Shown piece by piece: positions 40,317 to 49,491 of a DNA stretch of 64,000 nucleotides. The DNA comes from Hyphomonas sp. L-53-1-40 (GTDB lineage Bacteria; Pseudomonadota; Alphaproteobacteria; Caulobacterales; Hyphomonadaceae). Position 1 is the stretch's first letter. Every line of letters starts with the position of its first letter. The stretch lies in NCBI RefSeq assembly GCF_000682775.1, contig NZ_AWFI01000012.1, positions 248,001-312,000 on the forward strand, written 5' to 3'. The notes under the pieces were generated by a model. That model was not told where the DNA came from. It searched no databases and saw only the letters and a program-made list of their open reading frames with translations. Made by a program: the position numbers and the translations under genes.

Positions 40317-41861
40317 TCAATCTTTGGTTGGATAAATATTCAAGGATTTCAATACGGTTCTGGCTCGCCGCTGTATCAGATCACGTTCACGATCCGGCAT
40401 TTTTATCGCATTTTTCATGAGCAATGACATGCGGGGATTACCCTGCAATCGTTTGGAATGGCGGATCAGGAAGTCCCAATAAAGCGTATTGAAGGGACAC
40501 GAGTCCTCATCGGTCCGGGTTTTGGAATTGTAACGACACCCGGCGCAATAATCCGACATCTTGTTTATATAGTTTGCACTGGCAGCGTAAGGCTTCGACG
40601 CAATCACACCCCCGTCTGCAAAGAGCGCCATTCCATGCGTATTCGGCAGCTCCACCCATTCGTACGCGTCGGCATAAACACTCATGTACCAATCATTGAC
40701 GTGGTCCGGATGGATGCCCGCGAGCAGCGCAAAATTTCCCGTGATCATGAGGCGTTGAATATGATGGGCATAAGCATGCCGAATGGTCTGCCCCAGCGCA
40801 TCGGCCAGACAGGACATGTCGGTTTCGCCGGTCCAGTAGAAATCAGGAAGCTCATTTCGGGCATTCATAAAATTGCTCTTTCTGTACTTAGGGCCCTTCC
40901 ACCAGTAGAGCCCCCGCACGTATTCGCGCCAGCCAAGGATTTGCCGAATGAAGCCTTCCACAGCATTGAGCGGCGCACGGCCGGATTTCCATTCCGCCTC
41001 AGCGCGTTCACACAAATCCAGCGGATCCAACAAACCGACATTCAGATAAATCGAGAGGATTGAATGCCACATCCACGGCTCATTCTTTGCCATGGCATCC
41101 TGGTAGTCTCCAAAGCCAGGCAGGATCTCCGCCATGAAAGCATCGCGAGCGGCCTCGGCATCGTGACGTGTGACTCCGAACACGAAGGGTTCCAAATCTC
41201 CGAAATTGTCTGGAAACCTGTGCGCGACCATATCGAGCACGTCTTGCGTAACCTGGTCTGGCTGGCAGAACCATCTTTGGGGAGTGACCTTTGACTTCGG
41301 CAGCCGTTTGCGGTTTTCCTGATCATAATTCCATTTGCCGCCAGCGGGGCTGTCTCCCTCCATGAGCAGACCTGTCTTCTGTCTCATTTCACGGTAAAAA
41401 TACTCCATCCGCAACTGCTTGCGACGGGATGCCCAGTTCGAAAATTCACTCAGTGTCGCGATGAACCGCGTGTCGTCGCGCAGTTCCACTTCTACATCGA
41501 AGATGTTGGCCCACACCTCCATATCGCTCAACAGGCGCCATTCGCCGGGTTTCGTGATGATCAAGGTGTCGATCCCAGGATCGGCGTCCAGAGCACGTGC
41601 TACTTCACCGCGCAATGAGCCTTCATTCTCTGGATCCGTCAATTTGACATAGCGAACCGATACACCCGTTGCTTCCAACTCCTCGGCGAAGTGGCGCATG
41701 GCAGAGAATACAAATGCCAGCTTCTTCTTGTGGTGGCCTACATAGGTCGCCTCTTCCATGACTTCAGCCATCAAAACAGTATCTGTAGACGGATCGAAAT
41801 CAGAGAGAGATGATAAGTCGGGCGTTAGCTGATCGCCAAGAATGAGTGTCAGAGCTGACAT
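40317..41861 (-). CDS. phrB: FeS-type cryptochrome/photolyase (PhrB/CryPro)
   Basis: 514 residues. The N-terminus ALTLILGDQLTPDLSSL and the body (EVMEEATYVGHHKKKLAFVF) are those of the FeS-BCP class. The four iron-sulfur cysteines are present: one in DMSCLADAL and three in YCAGC and DSCPFN. This class repairs (6-4) photoproducts with FAD and a ribolumazine or similar antenna. Third gene of an operon with the ChrR-like and DUF6134 genes, starting 12 bases after DUF6134. Photolyase is a known member of the singlet-oxygen regulon in Rhodobacter, which fits the promoter at 43131. Confidence 0.93.
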   Translation of the reverse strand: MSALTLILGDQLTPDLSSLSDFDPSTDTVLMAEVMEEATYVGHHKKKLAFVFSAMRHFAEELEATGVSVRYVKLTDPENEGSLRGEVARALDADPGIDTLIITKPGEWRLLSDMEVWANIFDVEVELRDDTRFIATLSEFSNWASRRKQLRMEYFYREMRQKTGLLMEGDSPAGGKWNYDQENRKRLPKSKVTPQRWFCQPDQVTQDVLDMVAHRFPDNFGDLEPFVFGVTRHDAEAARDAFMAEILPGFGDYQDAMAKNEPWMWHSILSIYLNVGLLDPLDLCERAEAEWKSGRAPLNAVEGFIRQILGWREYVRGLYWWKGPKYRKSNFMNARNELPDFYWTGETDMSCLADALGQTIRHAYAHHIQRLMITGNFALLAGIHPDHVNDWYMSVYADAYEWVELPNTHGMALFADGGVIASKPYAASANYINKMSDYCAGCRYNSKTRTDEDSCPFNTLYWDFLIRHSKRLQGNPRMSLLMKNAIKMPDRERDLIQRRARTVLKSLNIYPTKD

Positions 41862-41873
41862 GCGGTAGCGAAA

Positions 41874-42542
41874 TCAGTATGGCTTCGCCAAAACGTATTC
41901 AATGTCCTGACCACGCGCTTCGAAGGCCAACTTCATCCAACGTCCAGCTCGATCATACCACAGCGTAACATCAATATCAGAATCCAACAGATACCGCGTG
42001 GTCTCGATCTCTTCACCCGCCACACGTATGGTCTCGTTCCCCTGTTCCGAGACCGTGACCTCCAATATTTCTCCATTGCCGGTCGACAGTAGTTTTGAGG
42101 AATTCGTGGCAGCAAAGTTCCAATGACTTGAAGGCACGATTGAGCCTGCAACAACACCGTCGTACTCTGTGCCATCGACCTCCAACCCATCACCGCTGCG
42201 CACAGCTTTCACCGACCCTTCATCGCCATCATCGTCGACCTGACCGGTGAGAGAAACGAGCTGTCCATCCTCCCACACTTCAGTGGCGTCGAGTTCATAC
42301 TTGAAAACGGTGATAGGCCCCAGACCGGCTTTGAGGTTCACATCAGTCGTTGCGGTCAGGCGCCCCTGGCTATCCTGCCCAAACTTGACGGAGTGCGAGC
42401 CGAACGGCTTGCCCTTGCGCAGTACATCAAACTCGATCACGTCGCCCGGCTTTGGTGCCCAACTCGCATCCGACGTTTTCGCGACGGCGGGTGTGCTAAA
42501 CATCGCGGCCGATACAAGAATGGCTCCCAGAAAATGCTTCAT
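41874..42542 (-). CDS. DUF6134 family secreted protein
   Basis: 222 residues from the ATG at 42542. A signal peptide (MKHFLGAILVSAAMFSTPAVA) is followed by a beta-rich periplasmic domain with GDVIEFDVLRKGKPFGSHSV and RYLLDSDIDVTLWYD. DUF6134 function is unknown; members sit in photo-oxidative stress operons. The ATG at 42542 follows CTGGAG and overlaps the ChrR-like stop (ATGA); the longer open frame upstream lacks a signal sequence at its start. Second gene of the ChrR-like/DUF6134/phrB operon. Confidence 0.83.
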   Translation of the reverse strand: MKHFLGAILVSAAMFSTPAVAKTSDASWAPKPGDVIEFDVLRKGKPFGSHSVKFGQDSQGRLTATTDVNLKAGLGPITVFKYELDATEVWEDGQLVSLTGQVDDDGDEGSVKAVRSGDGLEVDGTEYDGVVAGSIVPSSHWNFAATNSSKLLSTGNGEILEVTVSEQGNETIRVAGEEIETTRYLLDSDIDVTLWYDRAGRWMKLAFEARGQDIEYVLAKPY

Positions 42543-43096
42543 TGAAAAAAACTCCAGAACCTGTTGGGCCGATGGGCGACAAAGCAGATACAACTTTCGT
42601 CTCCCACAGCGGCGGGCTTGTGACGCATGCCGGGTTCGCCGAGCACAAGGTCACCGCGAGAATATGTGCCATAACCGTCAGTAAAACGCCCGGACAGGAC
42701 GACGGTTGCCTCAAGCCCACCATGACCGTGCATCGGTGCGCTTTGACCGGGCTCAAGTTTCATGAACTTTGTCCCCGGCGTGCCTGCAGATGCATATTGA
42801 ACGCCGGAGAAACCGCGCCGCCAGCTCAAATCGCCAGATGATTGGAACAGGACCTCATCAGCTGAGAGACCTGACCATCGGGCGCGACCAGTTCTCGAAC
42901 TCTGCTGGGCCGGGTCGGCAAGTATCGGGTCAGATCGTTCCAGCATCACACCGCCGATCATTGACCAGAGATGCGCGGTCTCAGCCCCCCTCTCACTCAG
43001 TGAAATGTGCAGGTCCCCCGCCACAGCAAAGGACTCCGGATGGTTCCCGGCGGCATGGTCCATCATGAAAGCAATATAGGTGTCGGTGTGGGTCAA
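42539..43096 (-). CDS. ChrR-like cupin protein without the anti-sigma cysteines
   Basis: 185 residues. The C-terminal cupin has MHGHGGLEATVVLSGRF with the His-x-His..Glu metal site and GMRHKP supplying a further histidine, as in ChrR. The N-terminal half aligns with the ChrR anti-sigma domain (AGDLHISLSERGAETAH, MIGGVMLE), but the two zinc cysteines after the histidine are replaced by Ser and Gly, so zinc-dependent sigma binding is doubtful. No ECF sigma gene is adjacent, although ChrR is normally encoded next to rpoE. It heads an operon with DUF6134 and phrB and lies behind an RpoE-type promoter, so it is more likely a regulon member than the regulator. Confidence 0.8.
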   Translation of the reverse strand: MTHTDTYIAFMMDHAAGNHPESFAVAGDLHISLSERGAETAHLWSMIGGVMLERSDPILADPAQQSSRTGRARWSGLSADEVLFQSSGDLSWRRGFSGVQYASAGTPGTKFMKLEPGQSAPMHGHGGLEATVVLSGRFTDGYGTYSRGDLVLGEPGMRHKPAAVGDESCICFVAHRPNRFWSFFQ

Positions 43097-43130
43097 GCAG
43101 GCGGTCCTGTCTCGGTTGGTCTATTCATGC

Positions 43131-43160
43131 TTCTTACGCAGACCGGCACGAATTGGATCA
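43131..43160 (-). promoter_or_regulatory. RpoE/ChrR-type (singlet oxygen) promoter
   Basis: On the minus strand TGATCC (43155-43160) is followed after 16 bases by CGTAAG (43133-43138), with TAAGAA overlapping. TGATCC is the -35 element of the Rhodobacter RpoE (ECF11) promoters, whose -10 resembles GTAAG/TAAGTA. It lies about 35 bases before the ATG of the ChrR-like gene, the expected place. Confidence 0.6.
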
Positions 43161-43253
43161 CACGGGCCCTGTGGGACTCACAACGGTTGTGAAAACCTCT
43201 GCGCCGCACTAGCTTCGTCCCAAAGAAAATTGACCAGAATCGGACCTAATCTG

Positions 43254-44258
43254 ATGAAGTTTCATCGCTCGGTGATCGACCTTATCGGCAACACCCCCCT
43301 GCTTCGCCTGAACCAGGCATCTGACGAAACCGGCTGCGAAATCCTCGGCAAATGCGAGTTTCTCAATCCGGGGCAGTCTGTGAAAGACCGGCCGGCACTG
43401 GGCATTGTTCGCGACGCTGAAGCGGCTGGAGAGCTGAAACCCGGCGGCACCATTGTCGAAGGAACGGCTGGAAACACCGGCATCGGGCTCGCATTGGTCG
43501 GCGCAGCACTCGGCTACCGCGTGGTCATCGTGATGCCACGCACGCAAAGCCAGGAGAAAAAGGATGCAATCCGCCTACTCGGCGCAGAGCTGATCGAGGT
43601 CGATGCGGTCCCCTACAAGAACCCAAACAACTACCAGCACTTCTCGAAGCGTCTGGCCGAAGACCTTGCCAAGTCGGAACCAAACGGCGCGATCTGGGCA
43701 AACCAGTTCGACAATATCTCGAACCGCAAGGCCCACTACGACACCACTGGTCAGGAAATCTGGACCCAAACCGATGGCAAGCTTGACGCTTTCATCTGCG
43801 CGGTCGGATCTGGCGGCACGCTCGGCGGTGTATCGCTCGCACTAAAGGAAAAGAACAAGGACATTCAGATCGGTGTCGCAGATCCCGGCGGGGCTGCTAT
43901 GTATGAATACTACAAGAACGGTGAGTTGAAATCCGAAGGCACCTCAATCACTGAAGGTGTCGGACAAGGTCGCATCACAGCCAATCTTGAAGGTATTGAA
44001 GTGGATCGCGCTTATCGCTGTACGGATGAGGAAGCGCTCAACATCCTTTTCGGCCTCGTTCAAAATGAGGGTCTGTGTCTTGGCGGCTCTGCGGGAATCA
44101 ATGTCGCCGGGGCCGTTCAGATGGCGAAGGATCTGGGGCCCGGGCACACAATCGTCACGGTGCTCTGCGACTATGGCAATCGATACCAGTCGAAACTCTA
44201 CAATCCCGATTTCCTGAGATCGAAGGATCTGCCGGTTCCCGCATGGATGGAGGCTTGA
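43254..44258 (+). CDS. cysK: Cysteine synthase A
   Basis: 334 residues. PLP enzyme making cysteine from O-acetylserine and sulfide. Seen: DLIGNTPLLRLN, the PLP lysine in NPGQSVKDRPA, the phosphate-binding EGTAGNTGIGLA, GSGGTLGGVS, and CLGGSAGINVAGA. The ATG at 43254 is chosen because the family begins MKFHRSVIDLIGNTP; the longer frame upstream has no homology. First gene of a tight sulfur operon, with sseA three bases later. Confidence 0.94.
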   Translation: MKFHRSVIDLIGNTPLLRLNQASDETGCEILGKCEFLNPGQSVKDRPALGIVRDAEAAGELKPGGTIVEGTAGNTGIGLALVGAALGYRVVIVMPRTQSQEKKDAIRLLGAELIEVDAVPYKNPNNYQHFSKRLAEDLAKSEPNGAIWANQFDNISNRKAHYDTTGQEIWTQTDGKLDAFICAVGSGGTLGGVSLALKEKNKDIQIGVADPGGAAMYEYYKNGELKSEGTSITEGVGQGRITANLEGIEVDRAYRCTDEEALNILFGLVQNEGLCLGGSAGINVAGAVQMAKDLGPGHTIVTVLCDYGNRYQSKLYNPDFLRSKDLPVPAWMEA

Positions 44259-44261
44259 ATT

Positions 44262-45107
44262 ATGGAATCCGGAGACCCGCTTGTCACAGCCGAATGGCTG
44301 AAAGAACATATCTCTGCGCCAGACGTCCGGGTCGTGGACGCAACCTGGTTCCCTCCCTTCCTCAATCCCGAGAAGACGGGGCGCCAGGCATGGGCTGAAG
44401 GACACATTCCCGGCGCCGTCTATTTCGACATCGACGCCATCAAGGCAGGCGGAACCGATCTGCCGCACATGCTGCCCGATCCCGTCATGTTCTCGTCGCG
44501 TGCGCGCAAGCTCGGCCTGGGAGACGGCAACCGGATCATCGTCTATGACCAGTTCAACTTCTTCGCCTCGGCTCGCGTATGGTGGATGTTGCGCGTAATG
44601 GGCCAACGCGACGTAAAAGTACTTGATGGTGGGCTCAAGGCCTGGACGGATGCTGGTGGCGAGATCGAGGACCTGCCACCGGTGGCCGTCGAACGCCATT
44701 TCACAGCGCGCGTCCGGTCCGATCTGCTGAAGGATGCAGGCCAAGTGCTTGCAGCATCTGCGAACAGCTCCCACAACATCATAGACTCCCGCTCGGCCGA
44801 GCGTTTCTCCGGCGAGGCTCCCGAGCCGAGAGAGGGGCTTCCCTCCGGTCACATCCCAGGCAGCATTTGCCTGCCCTCCGGCGAACTCCGCACGGAAGAC
44901 GGCAGGATGAAATCCGCCGAGGAACTTGGCAAACTGTTTCCAAATCCCCTCGCGCCCACAATCGCGACCTGCGGGTCTGGCGTGTCTGCCGCTGTCACGG
45001 CGCTCGCGCTGGCCCGACTCGGTAATTGGGACGTCGCGGTCTATGATGGATCGTGGGCGGAATGGGCGTCTGACGCATCCCGTCCCGTCGCCACTGGCAC
45101 AGTATGA
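44262..45107 (+). CDS. sseA: 3-mercaptopyruvate sulfurtransferase (two-domain rhodanese)
   Basis: 281 residues, two rhodanese domains. The catalytic loop CGSGVSAAVTAL in the second domain is the mercaptopyruvate type (CGSGV[ST]A) rather than thiosulfate type. PLVTAEWLKEHI at the start and DGSWAEWASD at the end are family landmarks. It transfers sulfur from 3-mercaptopyruvate to thiols or cyanide. GGAGG upstream in the cysK tail serves as ribosome site, and the stop overlaps metC by four bases. Confidence 0.93.
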   Translation: MESGDPLVTAEWLKEHISAPDVRVVDATWFPPFLNPEKTGRQAWAEGHIPGAVYFDIDAIKAGGTDLPHMLPDPVMFSSRARKLGLGDGNRIIVYDQFNFFASARVWWMLRVMGQRDVKVLDGGLKAWTDAGGEIEDLPPVAVERHFTARVRSDLLKDAGQVLAASANSSHNIIDSRSAERFSGEAPEPREGLPSGHIPGSICLPSGELRTEDGRMKSAEELGKLFPNPLAPTIATCGSGVSAAVTALALARLGNWDVAVYDGSWAEWASDASRPVATGTV

Positions 45108-46258
45108 CAAAGGACACTGCGACACGTCTCATCCATACGCGTGGCCGCCGGTTGGCCCAGAAAACCGTCAATCCCCCCATTGAGCGGGCGTCCACACTCC
45201 TGTTTGATACATCCTCAGACCTCTATGGCGCGAAGCCCGGCTACGGCCGTATGGGCCTGGCGGTTCATCGTGAACTTGAAGACGCACTTTGCGTACTTGA
45301 GAATGCGACCTTCGCAAAACTGACCTCGAACGGATTACAGGCCTGCGCGCTTGCCATCGGCAGCCAGGTAAAAGCCGGGGATCACATCCTTTTCACCGAC
45401 TCCGCCTATGGCCCCACCGCGCGCTATCTTGATCGTCGATTGGAAAAAATGGGGGTAGAGGCGACGCGCTTCGATCCGCGATGTGGCGCAACCATTTCTA
45501 ACCTGATCAAACCCAACACGCGCGTAATTTACCTGGAATCTCCGGGCTCACTCACCTTCGAGATCAGCGATACGCCTGCCATTGTGGACGTGGCGCAGCA
45601 GCGTGGTATTCGCACCATTCTCGATAATACATGGGGCGCTGGAATTCTGCACAAGCCACTGGACCTCGGCGTGGACATTTCTGTCCAGGCGTTGACAAAA
45701 TATGCGGTTGGCCATGCGGACGTGTTTGGCGGCGCTGTCATGAGCCGCGACAAGCGCGTGGCGCAAGACATTATCGACTGCGGAGATGATTGGGGCATCA
45801 GCCTGGGCCCGGATGATGCTTACACGGCCTTGCGCGGCTTGCGCAGCCTGAAGACGCGCATGGATGCGCACGAGGCCGCTGGTCTCAGGATCGCGAATTG
45901 GTTGTCTGAACGCCCGGAAGTCTCTCAAGTCCTGCACCCGGCACTCGAACAGCATCCGGACCATGTCATCTGGAAGCGCGACTTCACTGGCTCAAACGGC
46001 CTGTTTTCCGTCATTCTCAACACGGTCAGCCCAGAAGGCCTGAAACGCTTCTTTGACGCATTGGAACTGTTTTCGATGGGCTTTTCCTGGGGCGGTTTTG
46101 AAAGCCTGATCATCCCGTGCGACCCGCAATTGAAACGATCAAAAGGCCACTGGATTGACCAAAAGGTCGGCCCTCTGCTCCGCATACATGTCGGTTTGGA
46201 GACCGCAGATGACCTGATTGCCGATCTCCGGGCAGGGTTTGAGGCTATGGGGGAATAA
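45104..46258 (+). CDS. metC: Cystathionine beta-lyase
   Basis: 384 residues of the Cys/Met metabolism PLP family. Seen: TRLIHTRGR at the start, YGRMG, LTSNGLQACALA, and the PLP lysine in VQALTKYAVGHADVFGG with the upstream LDNTWGAG. It cleaves cystathionine to homocysteine in methionine synthesis. ATGA overlap with sseA. The next gene starts four bases after the stop, so all four genes from cysK form one operon. Confidence 0.92.
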   Translation: MTKDTATRLIHTRGRRLAQKTVNPPIERASTLLFDTSSDLYGAKPGYGRMGLAVHRELEDALCVLENATFAKLTSNGLQACALAIGSQVKAGDHILFTDSAYGPTARYLDRRLEKMGVEATRFDPRCGATISNLIKPNTRVIYLESPGSLTFEISDTPAIVDVAQQRGIRTILDNTWGAGILHKPLDLGVDISVQALTKYAVGHADVFGGAVMSRDKRVAQDIIDCGDDWGISLGPDDAYTALRGLRSLKTRMDAHEAAGLRIANWLSERPEVSQVLHPALEQHPDHVIWKRDFTGSNGLFSVILNTVSPEGLKRFFDALELFSMGFSWGGFESLIIPCDPQLKRSKGHWIDQKVGPLLRIHVGLETADDLIADLRAGFEAMGE

Positions 46259-46262
46259 GAGC

Positions 46263-47708
46263 GTGGAATTGGGGGCTCGCAAAATCGGATTGATGCTGGG
46301 CCCTGCCCTGGCCGCGCTCATGTTGCTGTTCGGCCCACCGGAAGGCCTCAGCCATGCGGCTTGGGGCACGGGAGCCCTGATGGTGCTTATGGCGGTCTGG
46401 TGGGCCACCGAGGCCATTCCCATACCTGCCACCTCTCTGTTGCCGCTTTTTGTTTTGCCGCTCGTTGGAGCGGGCTCACCTGCCCAGACGGGCAGTGATT
46501 ATGCCAACCATATTGTCATCCTGTTGCTCGGAGGCTTCATCGTTGCCCTCGGCATTGAACGCTGGAACCTGCACAAACGGATTGCACTCAACGTTATCAG
46601 CCGGGTGGGCACGTCGCCCGGGGCCATTGTCTTCGGCTTCATGCTCGCAACGGCCGTCCTGTCGATGTGGATATCCAATACGGCCTCGACATTGATGATG
46701 GTACCCATCGCCATCTCAGCCAGCGCCGTGCTTGGGAATGTTTCAAAACACTTCACCACGGCACTCCTGCTCGGTGTTTGCTACGCGGCCTCCATCGGTG
46801 GGGTCGCCACCCCGATCGGCACACCGACCAATTTGATTGCGATCAGCTGGCTGCAGACCGAAGCGGGCGCTCATATCGGGTTCGCACAATGGATGGCCTT
46901 TGGCCTGCCGGCCATGGCGCTACTATTGCCGGTCGCATGGTGGAATGTCACACGCGGTATGCCCGTCCGCTCCGAAAATGCAGAAGCTGTGTCCGCTCAC
47001 GTCAAATCCCAGCTTACCGACATTGGCAGAATGACCGTTCAAGAAACCCGCGTCGCAATCGTATTCGGGATCACGGCCACTCTATGGCTGCTCAGACTGC
47101 CACTTCAGCTATTCCTCGAAGCGTCTGGAATAGAGTTGCTCGCGAATTATGGGGGCGCGGAAGTCGACATGATGATCGCGATCTTCGGCGGGGTACTCAT
47201 GTTTCTGGTCCCGGCGGGCGGCGGTGAAGATCGTGGCCTGCTCAACTGGCAGGAAGCTGAACAGATTCCGTGGGGCGTGTTGCTGCTGTTTGGTGGCGGC
47301 ATCGCAATGGGCAAAGCCATTTCCCGCACCGGACTGTCGGAATGGATCGGCGAGAATTTGCGTGTTCTGGACGTGCTCCCGCCGCTGGTCTTCATTGTTA
47401 TTGTGGTTGCTCTGGTCATCTTCCTGACGGAAGTCACCTCAAATGTGGCCACAATGACCACGCTTGCACCCGTGCTGGGTTCGCTCGCTGTTGCGCTCGG
47501 CACAGCTCCGGAGAGCCTGCTCGGCCCGGCCGCCGTGGCGGCGTCGTGCGCCTTCATGCTGCCGGTTGCCACCGCACCAAACGCCATCGTCTATGGCACG
47601 GGCCACATCACCATCCAGCAGATGATCCGCAAGGGCTTCTACATCAATCTGGCAGGTATCGTGATCATCGCTGCGGTAGGCTACTGGATCGCTCCGCTGG
47701 TCCTGTAG
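46263..47708 (+). CDS. SLC13/DASS family permease
   Basis: 481 residues from GTG 46263. About eleven membrane segments. The family motifs SNTAS (first helical hairpin), GTPTNLI, and the second-repeat TSNVATM with PVATAPNAI near the end mark a sodium-dependent anion or dicarboxylate transporter. The frame is open to a TTG at 46218 inside metC, but the GTG just after the metC stop is preferred. Context with cysteine and methionine genes suggests sulfate or an organic sulfur anion as substrate, which is only an inference; dicarboxylates are the commoner substrate. Confidence 0.85.
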   Translation: MELGARKIGLMLGPALAALMLLFGPPEGLSHAAWGTGALMVLMAVWWATEAIPIPATSLLPLFVLPLVGAGSPAQTGSDYANHIVILLLGGFIVALGIERWNLHKRIALNVISRVGTSPGAIVFGFMLATAVLSMWISNTASTLMMVPIAISASAVLGNVSKHFTTALLLGVCYAASIGGVATPIGTPTNLIAISWLQTEAGAHIGFAQWMAFGLPAMALLLPVAWWNVTRGMPVRSENAEAVSAHVKSQLTDIGRMTVQETRVAIVFGITATLWLLRLPLQLFLEASGIELLANYGGAEVDMMIAIFGGVLMFLVPAGGGEDRGLLNWQEAEQIPWGVLLLFGGGIAMGKAISRTGLSEWIGENLRVLDVLPPLVFIVIVVALVIFLTEVTSNVATMTTLAPVLGSLAVALGTAPESLLGPAAVAASCAFMLPVATAPNAIVYGTGHITIQQMIRKGFYINLAGIVIIAAVGYWIAPLVL

Positions 47709-47830
47709 AGGAATCCAGCGACACGCGCCGAATTCCTCCTACACCCGACAAGCCTGCGTCCCTCAACCCCAGCCTCGTCTGCAGTCAGACATACAGGGGC
47801 AAGCTGAACGCCACCTGAACTTAGGTTAAC

Positions 47831-48856
47831 TCAGGCAGCTGGTGGCTCGCTGACCTGGACCATCAGTTTGCCTAGATTCTTGCCTTCGAAGAGACGCGAC
47901 AAGCTGGCTGGTGCATTTTCCAGACCATCGACAATGTCCGCCTCGAACTTGATCTTGCCTGCCATCAACCATTCCGCCATCTGCTGAATACCTTCCGGAA
48001 ACCGCGGGAAGTAATCGATCACGATGAACCCTTTCAGCAAAGTCCGGCGCATCAACAGGTTCGAGAAATTGTACGGTCCCGGCACCGGGTCAGTCGCATT
48101 ATAGGTGCTGATCAGTCCGCATAGCGGCATGCGCGAGAAATCATTCAGACGGGCAATCACTTCATCCATGATTTTGCCGCCGACATTCTCGAAATTGACG
48201 TCGATTCCCTTCGGACAGTGCTTGTCGAGCGCTGCCCCAACGTCTTCCGTCTTGTAGTTTATCGCAGCATCGAAGCCGGCCACCTCGGTCAGCCATTTGC
48301 ATTTCTCGTCACTGCCCGCGATGCCAACAACCCGGCAGCCCTGGATCTTTGCAATCTGTCCCACCATGGAGCCGACTGCGCCGGCCGCCGCAGAGACGAC
48401 CACCGTCTCGCCAGCCTTTGGCTTCGCAATATCCATCAGTCCGAAATAGGCCGTCATGCCAGTTGCACCGAGCGGCCCCATATAGGCCGTCAGCGGTACG
48501 CCGGGCAGGCGGGGCAATGCGTTCAGCGAACTGCCGGGCAGATTCGAATAGAGCGACCAGGTTCCGAGACCCGTGTTTACGATGTCTCCTTCCTTCAGCC
48601 CGTCAAAACGGCTTTCGGTGACCACGGCCAGACCGCCGCCACGCATGGCATCCCCGATGCCGACGGGCGGCAGATAACCATCCACATCGCTCATCCAGAT
48701 GCGATTGGTCGGGTCGAGGGACAGGTAAATCAGGCGGGTTCGCACTTCACCCTCTTCCAACGGCACAAGCGGAGACTCGACCAGTTCGAGGTCTCCCTCC
48801 TTCAGGTCACCTACAGGCCGCTGACGCAAAACCCAGCTCTTGTTCATCTCAGTCAT
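47831..48856 (-). CDS. NADP-dependent oxidoreductase, MDR family (CurA/prostaglandin-reductase type)
   Basis: 341 residues. N-terminal GroES-like part (SLDPTNRIWM) and Rossmann part with VSAAAGAVGSMVGQIAK. YLPPVGIGDAMRGG is characteristic of the zinc-independent alkenal/one oxidoreductases, which reduce alpha,beta-unsaturated carbonyls with NADPH. ATG preceded by GGAGGATAAAA. The gene is antisense to the sulfur operon; a 122-base gap before it (47709-47830) holds only a weak AGGAAT/ATTCCT pair. Confidence 0.9.
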   Translation of the reverse strand: MTEMNKSWVLRQRPVGDLKEGDLELVESPLVPLEEGEVRTRLIYLSLDPTNRIWMSDVDGYLPPVGIGDAMRGGGLAVVTESRFDGLKEGDIVNTGLGTWSLYSNLPGSSLNALPRLPGVPLTAYMGPLGATGMTAYFGLMDIAKPKAGETVVVSAAAGAVGSMVGQIAKIQGCRVVGIAGSDEKCKWLTEVAGFDAAINYKTEDVGAALDKHCPKGIDVNFENVGGKIMDEVIARLNDFSRMPLCGLISTYNATDPVPGPYNFSNLLMRRTLLKGFIVIDYFPRFPEGIQQMAEWLMAGKIKFEADIVDGLENAPASLSRLFEGKNLGKLMVQVSEPPAA

Positions 48857-48901
48857 TTTTATCCTCCCATGTCTTGACCGGGAGGCTAGGTCGAATTCCG
48901 G

Positions 48902-49342
48902 CTAGCGCAAGACTCCGCGTCGCGTCATCCGCCACGCATATGCAAGCAACAAGGCACCAATCAGGATGATGACTGCCGCAAACGCGGGATTTGAAGCTCC
49001 TTCCGGAACATCTTTCAGCCACATCCCATGAACCATGGATACGAGCGCGGCCAGCAGCGATATCAAGAACGCCCAAACGGCAAACCGGCTGCGCAACAGG
49101 AGCAGAATGGATCCGATCAACGCGCCCCAGACGCCGAATGCCCAGATGACATACTGCCAGACTGGAAACGAATAGAAAAAGGCTCGCTGCTCTTCCGTGA
49201 AGTTCGACATGTACGGTGCCCAATGGGTCACTGTGGCCGTGTAATCGAACGCGCCAAATCCGTTCCACACTACCGCGAGAATTCCCACGACCCAGAGATG
49301 CCAGGGTGTACCGGCGGCTTGTGGTTCCAGTGTTTCACTCAT
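48902..49342 (-). CDS. Small four-helix membrane protein, unknown
   Basis: 146 residues with about four membrane segments: HLWVVGILAVVWNGFGAFDY, then FFYSFPVWQYVIWAFGVW, then SRFAVWAFLISLLAALVSM and a last one before AWRMTRRG. The first segment and the pattern THWAPYMSNFTEEQRAFFY recur in proteins of unknown function from marine proteobacteria (from memory). GGGAGGGAACC precedes the ATG. It is divergent from polA and followed 45 bases later by the MDR gene, so the two may be co-transcribed. Confidence 0.75.
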   Translation of the reverse strand: MSETLEPQAAGTPWHLWVVGILAVVWNGFGAFDYTATVTHWAPYMSNFTEEQRAFFYSFPVWQYVIWAFGVWGALIGSILLLLRSRFAVWAFLISLLAALVSMVHGMWLKDVPEGASNPAFAAVIILIGALLLAYAWRMTRRGVLR

Positions 49343-49491
49343 GGTTCCCTCCCAGGATTATTTGAAGGAGTTTACGCTGGGGATGCGCGTTCAGCAAATC
49401 CATGCAGGCAGGGATGCAATCCATCGGCACATACGGGTGACGCCGTGCATGACACGGGCTACACATTTGGCCAGCAAAGGATTCCCGAACC

